DNA of 7,310 nt from JAGGYK01 sp034716155 (GCA_034716155.1 JAYEFR010000262.1:1-7310); one strand, 5' to 3'; positions 1-6,530 are shown, counted from the first letter of the stretch. The notes: a model not told the origin generated them from the letters alone. Made by a program: numbers and translations.

Positions 1-1
1 C

Positions 2-742
2 GCAAATGCAATAGAGACTCAGGTTTCTATCATAACGGATGTCTCGATAGATCATACAGATTATCTCGGAAATACCATAGATGCTATAGCAAGAGAAAAG
101 GCAGCTATAGCCAGATCAGAGATACCTTTGGTTATCAGTGCGGAAAATAAGGCCCTTCATGTCATAAAAGGGTATGCCTGTAGCATAGGCGCATACCTAT
201 GTGAGGTAGATGACCCCGTACTATATAATACAGGGATGGATGGCCGTCACCAGGGCATTAACGCTGCCCTTGCCCTAAAGGCTGCTGAGATTTTAGGTGT
301 AAGATTGAGTAGTGGTGAGCTGCGTTATGCTGTAAATACTGCCTTCTTGCCGGGAAGGATAGAGTCTGTAGGCATTCTCCCCGGACGAGTTATACTTGAT
401 GTGGCACATAACCCCGCATCTATGGTATCTCTTGTTAAATATCTATCTAAAATAGGGTTTAGGGGGATAGGGGTCTTGGGCATACTTAAAGATAAGGACT
501 ATATAAAAATGGCCGGGTTATTAAGAGATGCGTGCACTAAGATATATATGGCCCCTGTAGAATCAAAGAGGTCGTGGCAGGAACATCACATGTCCGGATT
601 TATAGGTCTGGATGGATACTATAGATTTAATAGTATAAGGCAAGCCTTTGATACGGCACTGAGAGCGGGGGAGGATATTGTAATAACAGGCTCTTTCTAT
701 AGCATAGCCGAGGTAAGAGACAGGGTAATATGGCAAGGTTGA
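2..742 (+). CDS. folC: Folylpolyglutamate synthase / dihydrofolate synthase, C-terminal part (5' end outside window)
   Basis: This is an ATP-dependent Mur-ligase-family enzyme of the cytoplasm that adds glutamate to folates, and in bifunctional forms also makes dihydrofolate from dihydropteroate. The frame is open from base 2 with no start, so the N-terminal ATP-binding part lies outside the window; 246 residues are visible. Landmarks of FolC, counted in visible residues: ITDVSIDHTDYLG (11-23) carrying the metal-site His, REKAAI (31-36) carrying the Lys that is carbamylated in this family, then LPGRIE, the C-terminal-domain motif LDVAHNP, and the final GSFYSIAEVR. The TTG at 128 is internal, because homology clearly continues upstream of it. 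The end overlaps lptD by 13 bp, which suggests co-transcription and translational coupling. Whether the enzyme is mono- or bifunctional cannot be told from this part. Confidence 0.95.
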   Translation, partial: ANAIETQVSIITDVSIDHTDYLGNTIDAIAREKAAIARSEIPLVISAENKALHVIKGYACSIGAYLCEVDDPVLYNTGMDGRHQGINAALALKAAEILGVRLSSGELRYAVNTAFLPGRIESVGILPGRVILDVAHNPASMVSLVKYLSKIGFRGIGVLGILKDKDYIKMAGLLRDACTKIYMAPVESKRSWQEHHMSGFIGLDGYYRFNSIRQAFDTALRAGEDIVITGSFYSIAEVRDRVIWQG

Positions 743-2778
743 TCACACTTCTTATAGTGATTATAGGGCTGCCTTGTTATGCCTTTTGTATAACACTTGA
801 TGTGGAGGCCGACAGGGTAGAAAGATCAGAGGGTATAGTTCAAGCACAGGGAAATGTTGTTATTACAGGAGAAGATGTGAGTCTGGAGGCGAATTTTGTG
901 GTCTATGATGTAGCAAATGGTGATATATGGGCAACAGGTAGTTGCCACTTAAAGGAGAAAACAGGGGAGATAAAGGCCTCCACCCTTTATTATAATGTTA
1001 TAAGGGAAGATGTTCATATAGAGGATGGTTCTGTGCTTATATATAAAGAGCCCGTAAGGATTATAGGCAGTAGTATCACCCGCTATGGAAATGATCTGTA
1101 TACGGGGGAGGATATTGTGTACACACCTTGCCTTGGTAGGATTCCTGCATGGTCTATCAGGGCCGGCAGGATAAAGATACCCATAGAAGGTTATGGAAGC
1201 GCAACCCATGCCAGGTTTAGGATGCATGACATACCGGTGCTCTACGTGCCCTATTTGCTATATCCTGCAAAGCTGAAGCGTCAGTCTGGTCTGCTCTTCC
1301 CTTCCATGGGGCACTCAACTGATACGGGTTACCGGTTGAGTCAGCCCATATATCTGGCTACGTCCAGGTGGACGGATATTACCATCACCCCTGCATATCT
1401 TTCCAAAAGGGGTCTGCTTATGGGAGGACAATTTAGATATAGGCCGAGCTATACAACAAAAGGGGAGATCTATGTTGAATCCATACACGATAGAAAGGGT
1501 GGTGAGAAAACGGAGGGAGGTATCCTTGATGAGATCCCTGATGATCGCTGGTTTTTAAAGGCAAAGCATGATGGGGGCAATCTCTCGTGGGATATCAATC
1601 TTGTGAGCGATGAGGATTATCTCGATGATATAGGCACATTGTATACTGGAGATGATATATGGGGGGCTACCGGTGATGAAGAAGAGCTCATCTCTCGCAT
1701 GGAATGGACATCGTCAGATAGTGGCTTCTCGGTTGGAATATCCGGGCAATGGAAACAGGACCTTATGATAAGAGGCGATGATAAGACCATTCAGCAGTTA
1801 CCGAAACTTAAGGCAAGGATGGGGCAAAAGGACATACTATTTACTCCCTTGAGGTGTTCTGCGGATTTGAGTAGCACCAGGTTCTATACCAAGAAATGGA
1901 TTGAGGGGATAAGGGATGATGGTGCTATTGAGTTTTCCCTGCCTAAATCCCTTGAGCCATACATTACCATGCGGCCATGGTTAAAAGAGATCTACAGGGA
2001 TACGATCTTTTCAGAGAGGGATACATATGAAAAGGATATGTATAAAGAGCACTGGGGAGAAAGGGGTGTGTCTTTGTCTACTGCCTTGTATAGTAAAAGG
2101 GCATCTGCCGGGTGGTATCATCAGATAGTGCCCGAGATATCGTGGACATATAAGTCAAGGTATGGGGAAAATTATGATGGAGTCGACCCATTCCCGGAGA
2201 TATTTTCAGGAGATGACTGGGAAAAGCAGTATGATATGGAAGTCTCTTTTGTGAATTTTATACGTGATAGTACAGGGGCTCCTGTCGTTGAGTTTGGGTT
2301 GGAACGTGAGTATAGTTATATTTCTAAGGAATGGGGGTTTATTGAGACTACAATAAAGTTTAGGCCATGGGCCTGGTTTGCCATAGAACATACTAACGAA
2401 TTCGGCAGGATGCCCTTAAGGCCATATGCTACCAACGAGCATTCTACAACATTGAATATATCTGATAATAGAGGTGATGAAATAACAATTGGCGAGGAGT
2501 ATAACAGGCAGGATACGAAGTGTATCATTATAGACGCAAAGGCCAATTTAGGTGGTGGGTTTTCTGCAGTGGCGGAACTCAGGCATGATTATCTGACCAG
2601 GAGATATGAGTATCTAAGACAAGGGATATCCTATTCATCTCAATGCTGGAGTATTGACCTCTATAGAGATGTCGAGCCGTCCTATGATAATATACCTAGA
2701 GATACCACCATATCTATTACTATAAACCTTTTGGGCTTAGGTGATGTAATACATACGAGCCTACGTTTGGATAATTGA
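730..2778 (+). CDS. lptD: LPS-assembly outer-membrane protein LptD (OstA/Imp)
   Basis: LptD is the outer-membrane beta-barrel that, with lipoprotein LptE, inserts lipopolysaccharide into the outer leaflet. The 682-aa product starts with a signal peptide (hydrophobic residues 4-18, probable cut after CYA, residue 18). An OstA/LptA-like N-domain follows (about 22-125, with short strand repeats such as VQAQGNVVITGEDVSLEAN). Next comes the LptD signature, IPVLYVPYLLYPA with RQSGLLFPSMG (168-194) and ITPAYLSKRGLL (219-230), and then a barrel rich in aromatic and charged residues to the C-terminus. Cys134 (YTPCLG) and Cys639 (SSQCW) match the positions of the cysteines that form inter-domain disulfides in E. 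coli LptD, and Cys20 could stand in for the N-terminal one. It is shorter than the E. coli protein (784 aa). The ATG at 730 has AGGG four bases upstream and lies inside folC. No lptE is visible nearby. Confidence 0.95.
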   Translation: MARLITLLIVIIGLPCYAFCITLDVEADRVERSEGIVQAQGNVVITGEDVSLEANFVVYDVANGDIWATGSCHLKEKTGEIKASTLYYNVIREDVHIEDGSVLIYKEPVRIIGSSITRYGNDLYTGEDIVYTPCLGRIPAWSIRAGRIKIPIEGYGSATHARFRMHDIPVLYVPYLLYPAKLKRQSGLLFPSMGHSTDTGYRLSQPIYLATSRWTDITITPAYLSKRGLLMGGQFRYRPSYTTKGEIYVESIHDRKGGEKTEGGILDEIPDDRWFLKAKHDGGNLSWDINLVSDEDYLDDIGTLYTGDDIWGATGDEEELISRMEWTSSDSGFSVGISGQWKQDLMIRGDDKTIQQLPKLKARMGQKDILFTPLRCSADLSSTRFYTKKWIEGIRDDGAIEFSLPKSLEPYITMRPWLKEIYRDTIFSERDTYEKDMYKEHWGERGVSLSTALYSKRASAGWYHQIVPEISWTYKSRYGENYDGVDPFPEIFSGDDWEKQYDMEVSFVNFIRDSTGAPVVEFGLEREYSYISKEWGFIETTIKFRPWAWFAIEHTNEFGRMPLRPYATNEHSTTLNISDNRGDEITIGEEYNRQDTKCIIIDAKANLGGGFSAVAELRHDYLTRRYEYLRQGISYSSQCWSIDLYRDVEPSYDNIPRDTTISITINLLGLGDVIHTSLRLDN

Positions 2779-2780
2779 AG

Positions 2781-3359
2781 ATGGTACCGAGCCGAAGTTG
2801 GGTATTTGATATGATAAGGCAAAAGGATATGCCTTATCATATATTTTGTCACAGTATGATGGTAAGACGGGCAGCGGTCATTATTGCGCATATGTTAATG
2901 AAGGCAGGCAAGAATCTGGACATTAAGCTTATAGATAGAGCTGCACTCTTACACGATATTTGCAAGATTGATTCTATTACCGCAGGTGGTGATCATGCGC
3001 TTATGGGTCGTCAACTTATGGAGGAGTCAGGGTATCCGGAATTGGGAGAAATAATAGGCCAACATGTAGTGTTAAAGAGTTTGTGTTTGAATGAGGCAAT
3101 GGTGGTAAATTATGCAGACAAAAGGGTGAGAGATGACCGCGTTGTAACACTTGCCCAGAGATTTGTTGACCTTATGAGCAGATATGGAAAAGACGATGAG
3201 AAAAAGGAAATGATATTATCCCTTTATAACCAGGCAATAGCAGGAGAAAACATAATAAGAACCACAGCAGGCCAGGACCTGTTATGGTTAAATAACCTCA
3301 ATCTGATACCTGGAGATTATCCTCTCTATGGTGGATATGGTTTCTTGAGAAAGGATTGA
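2781..3359 (+). CDS. HD (HDIG-type) domain metal-dependent phosphohydrolase
   Basis: This is a 192-aa, probably cytoplasmic HD-superfamily protein. Such proteins hydrolyse phosphate esters or nucleotides at a His/Asp metal site, but the substrate cannot be read from the sequence. Visible metal-site candidates are His24 (CHSMMVRR), the doublet His58-Asp59 followed by Lys62 (LLHDICKID), His72, His95 (GQHV) and Asp113 (NYADKRV). The order and spacing suit a stand-alone HD domain. I chose ATG 2781 because it gives an N-terminus MVPSR typical of this small family. A TTG at 2775 is also in frame but overlaps the lptD stop. The Shine-Dalgarno is weak, and with the stop of lptD only 2 bp upstream, translation is probably coupled. 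Its last 24 codons overlap the end of the convergent response-regulator gene. No nucleotidyltransferase or RNA-binding domain is attached. Confidence 0.85.
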   Translation: MVPSRSWVFDMIRQKDMPYHIFCHSMMVRRAAVIIAHMLMKAGKNLDIKLIDRAALLHDICKIDSITAGGDHALMGRQLMEESGYPELGEIIGQHVVLKSLCLNEAMVVNYADKRVRDDRVVTLAQRFVDLMSRYGKDDEKKEMILSLYNQAIAGENIIRTTAGQDLLWLNNLNLIPGDYPLYGGYGFLRKD

Positions 3360-4364
3360 TCTATTGAAGTATAAGATAAGTATGTGTATCCTGAAAGGGT
3401 AAACAAGGATTAGTTCATTAGGGTCAATAAATGAAATTTTTTGTGTGGTAGATGATGTAAGATCACCAAGGTATTCAGAGGTGTTCAGGAAAAATTTTGT
3501 TATGAAAGGCACGTTGATTTTTTTTGGTATAGATCCTTTTCTATAGAGCTCCTCTCCCTCTGTGGTAATAATAATACCTTTGCAGACATCTAAAGAAGAC
3601 ATGTTTTTTACAAGCATACGGGACTGATCATCTATAGGCGGGATCTCTTCATCCTCTATATCCCCTTTCTCCAGGCCTAGTTGCAGTTCATCTGTCTTGC
3701 GCATACCTTCTACCAATAGATACTCCCAGTTTGCAGTGATAGAGCGATAAGGCGCCTTCTGGCCGCCCGCAAACTTGAAACTTCCACTTGACCAGGAAAG
3801 GATAGTAAACAAGGCATCTTCACCCTCAACGCCTCCTACTTCAGCATGTGTAATCTGGCCGTCCTCGAAGTAGATTATTCCTTGTCTTTCCCCTTTTTCT
3901 ACATACAGGGCTGTGGTTATCTGGCTAATACAATTCATCTGTATAAGGTCTGGAAGCTGAAGCCCTGTTATACTGCCCTTAAATCCTTTGTTTTCCTCCT
4001 GCCTCAATGCCTTCAAGATCAGGCCTCGTAAGTCTTCTATCTCAAATGGTTTTTCTATATAGAACAGAGACCCCATTGCCGTTGCCTTTGCCCTGATTGC
4101 AGAGGAACCGTATGCAGTCATAATGATGACCTTTGTTGACGGGGTTTGTTGTTTAATCTTTACCAGAAGATCCAGGCCATTTATACCAGGCAACCTTATA
4201 TCTAATACTATCACGTCAAACGATTGGTTTCCGATTAAGGAAAGGGCTTGCTTCCCATCGTTTGCTACTTCCACCTCATATATCTCCCGATCCCTGGACA
4301 GTGTTTTCTTTAGCGACCAGGTTAGGGTTTCTTCGTCATCGACAATTAAAACAGATCTTGGCAT
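3288..4364 (-). CDS. Response regulator: REC - PATAN (DUF4388) - degenerate Roadblock-like domain
   Basis: This is a 358-aa cytoplasmic signalling protein and the last gene of the minus operon. Residues 3-120 form a receiver domain with the full phosphorylation set: Asp9/Asp10, acceptor Asp55 (VIVLDIRLPG), Thr83 (IMTAYG) and Lys105 (IEKPFE). Residues about 127-225 look like a PATAN (DUF4388) domain: FKGSITGLQLPDLIQM, then EKGERQGIIYFEDGQITHAE, then LFTILSWSSGSFKF. Residues about 247-357 resemble a Roadblock/LC7 fold, with GIIITTEGEELYRKGS and the strand pattern ELILVYPFRIHILILYF. They parallel the small Roadblock protein that begins the operon. There is no DNA-binding or enzymatic output domain, so output is probably by protein contact. 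The start lies 1 bp after the HAMP gene stop, with GGGAG upstream. The C-terminal assignment is the least certain part. Confidence 0.88.
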   Translation of the reverse strand: MPRSVLIVDDEETLTWSLKKTLSRDREIYEVEVANDGKQALSLIGNQSFDVIVLDIRLPGINGLDLLVKIKQQTPSTKVIIMTAYGSSAIRAKATAMGSLFYIEKPFEIEDLRGLILKALRQEENKGFKGSITGLQLPDLIQMNCISQITTALYVEKGERQGIIYFEDGQITHAEVGGVEGEDALFTILSWSSGSFKFAGGQKAPYRSITANWEYLLVEGMRKTDELQLGLEKGDIEDEEIPPIDDQSRMLVKNMSSLDVCKGIIITTEGEELYRKGSIPKKINVPFITKFFLNTSEYLGDLTSSTTQKISFIDPNELILVYPFRIHILILYFNRSILSQETISTIERIISRYQIEVI

Positions 4365-4365
4365 T

Positions 4366-5115
4366 TTATATTACTCCCAATCTTTCCAGGGCTAGAATAA
4401 GGGACGACTTCAATCTTTCAAATGATGTTGCAAAGGCTTTTGCTTCGCAGATGGCGGAATCCGGTGCCCGGGCCACGAAGTTACCAAGGCTTAAATCATC
4501 AAGGGCGGATAGCATTTGTCTTGTACGCCTTGTAACCACGACAGATATAACAAGTGCAGCAATAAGGCTAGCCAATATACCGAGAGCCAGTGCTACTATA
4601 AGTATCATTTTGGTTTGTGTAATATGCCATTTGATAGCCGATGTTTGATCTGATATCAGGCCGGCCTCCCATGCTCTGGGTTTCAAGCCTATAATAGATG
4701 TACCCTTCTCTAAGGGCTTGACTGCTACCATGTAGTCCTTTGTTTTACTAATCATAGGCCTTTTAGCCTCCATGGCCTTTAGTATGGGAGTAGCCTGGTC
4801 TAAAAGGCTAGGTAGTTTGTGCATATAGAGATTTTTGTGTTTATTATTTGTAGATGATGTGATCCTAAGCGTATCATTATCTACAGTCATAACCTCCCCC
4901 CAGGACTCAGGAAGAGATTCATTGTTAAGATATGCAGGATCTGTGTTATTGATGGCCCAGAGCATGATTTTGGTATCCTGGGTGTAAAGCCGATCTTGTA
5001 TGGATTCCAGGTTTATACCTTGGAGGTGGCCTATCTGTATGTAGAATAGATAAGATGCACTTAATAATATGATTGTAAAGATAGTAAATGTGATCAAAAA
5101 TATCCGTAATCTCAT
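4366..5115 (-). CDS. Two-TM membrane sensor ending in a HAMP domain, no output domain
   Basis: This is a 249-aa inner-membrane protein with the topology of a chemoreceptor or histidine-kinase front half. A short N-terminus is followed by TM1 (about 4-26), a periplasmic segment of about 140 residues (27-167), TM2 (about 168-194, a long run of I/L/V/A) and then a HAMP domain (about 195-246). The HAMP shows the conserved Gly of LSLGNF (211) and the acidic position Glu224, with heptad spacing in both helices; the usual Pro after TM2 is absent. The protein stops immediately after HAMP helix 2, so no methyl-accepting, kinase or cyclase domain follows. The stop is clean and the next gene begins 1 bp later, so this does not look like a frameshift. 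The periplasmic part has no motif I recognise; a small Cache-like sensor is possible. GAGGAAG precedes the start, which overlaps the PATAN gene stop by 4 bp. Confidence 0.82.
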   Translation of the reverse strand: MRLRIFLITFTIFTIILLSASYLFYIQIGHLQGINLESIQDRLYTQDTKIMLWAINNTDPAYLNNESLPESWGEVMTVDNDTLRITSSTNNKHKNLYMHKLPSLLDQATPILKAMEAKRPMISKTKDYMVAVKPLEKGTSIIGLKPRAWEAGLISDQTSAIKWHITQTKMILIVALALGILASLIAALVISVVVTRRTRQMLSALDDLSLGNFVARAPDSAICEAKAFATSFERLKSSLILALERLGVI

Positions 5116-5927
5116 CTGTTTTCTTCCTCTAACTTAAGCCGGTCCGTCATGGTCTTTAAAAAGTCCAATGCGATATCCTCTTTTGGTATCTTGCTGGAGA
5201 GTATCTCTATCAGGGATGCGAGTTTTTCTACATCATCAGTAGTGAGATCTATGTCGAGCTCCTGGGCTGTCTCTACTATAATAATTGGGCAGATGGGACC
5301 CATAGCATTGGTTAGCGCCTTCACGAGAGTTTCTATAAAGGGTGTCTCTGGTAGGGATAATGCCAGTTCCCCTTTTTCTGTTCTGTCTTGATGCCCCTCC
5401 TTTATAATGCCCATCTTAATGAGTGTATAGAAAATCCTCATGATATCAAAGAGAGCAACCCCTAGAATGTTGGCAATATCCGCTATGGACTTTGTTCCAT
5501 CTATGTAAGTAAGAACTCTCCATTGGGTAGCTTTTAAAGCAATCCCCTTTTCTTTTATGTCGGGATCAAGGGTGTAAACCACCTCGCCGGATGGGATAAG
5601 GGAGGTGATGCGATCCATTTGCCTGATCCTGTCAGCTACTTCAGAGAGGATATTATCTACAGGCATATCTATAGTGGCTGAATCAGCGGTATCGTCCACA
5701 AAGAAGGCATATTCGCCGGATGTCCATGTCGCCATTTCATAGATGGCCGTGATACCTTTTATGGGGCCACAATTCGCATGAACAACTCTGCCATCGGCAA
5801 AGAATATATTACCTGCTGCCCCACCATTATCCAGGCCTAGTCTTCCAGTACGTTTGCCCAGGGATAGTATCTTGATTATCTCAGGACATCGGGTTTGTTC
5901 TATATCTCCTGTGATATCTATATTCAT
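5112..5927 (-). CDS. PATAN (DUF4388) protein with winged-helix-like middle and helical C-terminal domain
   Basis: This is a 271-aa soluble signalling protein. Residues about 5-105 form a PATAN/DUF4388 domain: CPEIIKILSLGKRTGRLGLD, then GNIFFADGRVVHA, then IYEMATWTSGEYAFF. This is the same pattern as in the response regulator of this operon. Residues about 130-177 (ATQWRVLTYIDGTKSIADIA and the helices to MGIIKEG) read as a winged-helix-like fold of the kind often attached to PATAN, more likely a protein-interaction module than a DNA binder. Residues 196-266 form a helical domain with a central MGPICPI and a terminal DFLKTM. It recalls a small domain found at the C-termini of delta-proteobacterial signalling proteins, but I cannot name it with certainty. 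No catalytic residues are seen. GAAGGG precedes the start, and both ends overlap the neighbouring genes by 4 bp, implying strict co-expression. Confidence 0.83.
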   Translation of the reverse strand: MNIDITGDIEQTRCPEIIKILSLGKRTGRLGLDNGGAAGNIFFADGRVVHANCGPIKGITAIYEMATWTSGEYAFFVDDTADSATIDMPVDNILSEVADRIRQMDRITSLIPSGEVVYTLDPDIKEKGIALKATQWRVLTYIDGTKSIADIANILGVALFDIMRIFYTLIKMGIIKEGHQDRTEKGELALSLPETPFIETLVKALTNAMGPICPIIIVETAQELDIDLTTDDVEKLASLIEILSSKIPKEDIALDFLKTMTDRLKLEEENR

Positions 5928-6253
5928 TTGCCCTTCGCCTTTGCAAGGCCGGCTATTACAAGCTTGCCTGTCATCCTTAAGATTGCCTGGTTTGTACCTT
6001 TTTTAGATAAGACCATCATTATGGTAGAACCATTTATAAATATGGTGACCATCACATCTTCAAGATATACCTCGATTATGTTACCTGATCTTTCTTTCTC
6101 TTCCGTAATATTTTTATATAGATCCCTAAATTGTTTCTTTGTATTTTGTGTTTTGTATTTTGAGGGTATTTTTATCTGCATAGTTTTATTTGTGGTGATT
6201 ACATACCCTTCTACGCCATAGATATTAAGGAGATCCTTTATTTTTCCTTTCAT
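5924..6253 (-). CDS. Small Roadblock/LC7-type protein
   Basis: This is a 109-aa cytoplasmic protein and the first gene of the minus operon. The pattern matches the Roadblock/LC7 fold: an N-terminal helix (KIKDLLNIY), a first hairpin GVEGYVITTNKTMQIKIPS, a middle helix (about 38-55), the strands IIEVYLEDVMVTIFI and STIMMVLS, and a C-terminal helix from about 87. Roadblock proteins dimerise and commonly serve small Ras-like GTPases, as MglB does for MglA, but no GTPase gene is in this window. The start ATG 6253 follows an in-frame stop (TAA, about 6305-6307), and no other ATG, GTG or TTG lies between. No Shine-Dalgarno is visible upstream, so initiation may be weak. Its stop overlaps the PATAN start in an ATGA arrangement. 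The family call rests on fold pattern rather than on invariant residues. Confidence 0.75.
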   Translation of the reverse strand: MKGKIKDLLNIYGVEGYVITTNKTMQIKIPSKYKTQNTKKQFRDLYKNITEEKERSGNIIEVYLEDVMVTIFINGSTIMMVLSKKGTNQAILRMTGKLVIAGLAKAKGK

Positions 6254-6307
6254 AGTACATGATGTATCGGCAAGAGGGTAATCGATCTTTAGGTATATGT
6301 ACTGGAT

Positions 6308-6336
6308 TTAGGCCTTATTCATTAATAATGACCTAA
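6308..6336. promoter_or_regulatory. Imperfect dyad at the predicted start of the minus operon (operator candidate)
   Basis: The outer arms TTAGG (6308-6312) and CCTAA (6332-6336) and the inner arms TTATT (6315-6319) and AATAA (6324-6328) surround a CATT centre. The two arm pairs are separated by a short asymmetric mismatch (2 versus 3 bases). The dyad lies immediately downstream of the -10 above and covers the predicted start site, the classic place for a repressor. It could also fold in the leader RNA. No known regulator motif is recognised. Confidence 0.35.
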
Positions 6337-6340
6337 GTGC

Positions 6341-6369
6341 ATTATATGAAAACAGGGATCATGGGTCGG
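6341..6369 (-). promoter_or_regulatory. Candidate sigma-70 type promoter for the minus-strand signalling operon
   Basis: On the minus strand a perfect TATAAT (6341-6346) lies 17 bp downstream of CCGACC (6364-6369), a weak -35 that matches the GAC core. Transcription would start near 6333, leaving a leader of about 80 nt before the Roadblock gene. The perfect -10 and standard spacing are seen in the sequence; activity is inferred. The poor -35 would suit an activator-dependent promoter. Confidence 0.5.
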
Positions 6370-6455
6370 TTTTTAGGGATGACTATTTTCTTGCCCCGAA
6401 CATATTTTCACGCTTCGTTGTGAGTGTATGCGTTCATAAGGGTTTATAAAAAAAT

Positions 6456-6484
6456 TTGAGCTTTGATGCTATATAGTGTACCAT
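6456..6484 (+). promoter_or_regulatory. Candidate promoter for gmhA
   Basis: TTGAGC (6456-6461) and TACCAT (6479-6484) are separated by 17 bp, and each matches four of six sigma-70 consensus bases. The predicted start near 6491 gives a leader of about 44 nt. The surrounding DNA is very AT-rich, so chance matches are likely; another reading uses TTGATG (6463) with TAATTA (6484). An AT-only inverted repeat, AATTAT / ATAATT (6485-6500), sits just downstream. Confidence 0.3.
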
Positions 6485-6523
6485 AATTATCAAAATAATT
6501 GTTCTTTTTCGTACCAAATTTAT

Positions 6524-6530
6524 GAGGTGA
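6524..6530 (+). promoter_or_regulatory. Strong Shine-Dalgarno of gmhA
   Basis: GAGGTGA ends 4 bases before ATG 6535. It is a near-ideal ribosome binding site and fixes the gmhA start. Confidence 0.85.

Noticed and set aside
730..790. Lipoprotein signal (lipobox) at the LptD N-terminus
   Set aside because: The residues before Cys16 and Cys20 (Pro and Phe at -1) do not fit a lipobox; an ordinary signal peptide is more likely.
949..1227. Minus-strand open frame within lptD
   Set aside because: Antisense shadow of a well-supported lptD region; the translation shows no family features.
2206..2891. Three minus-strand open frames over the lptD 3' end and the HD gene start
   Set aside because: They lie opposite confidently called genes, overlap each other, and have no recognisable domains or convincing ribosome sites.
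3846..4648. Plus-strand open frames opposite the response regulator and HAMP genes
   Set aside because: The opposite strand encodes intact REC, PATAN and HAMP motifs; these frames are shadows with implausible compositions.
4366..5115. Possible frameshifted chemoreceptor or kinase
   Set aside because: No methyl-accepting or kinase motifs occur in any frame downstream; the next gene is an intact REC protein starting 1 bp later.
5149..5391. Plus-strand 80-aa frame opposite the PATAN protein
   Set aside because: Ser/Val-rich shadow of the PATAN C-terminal domain without independent support.
5895..6221. Plus-strand 108-aa hydrophobic frame opposite the Roadblock gene
   Set aside because: Its apparent membrane-like character comes from the complement of Lys/Ile-rich codons in the Roadblock gene; no ribosome site.
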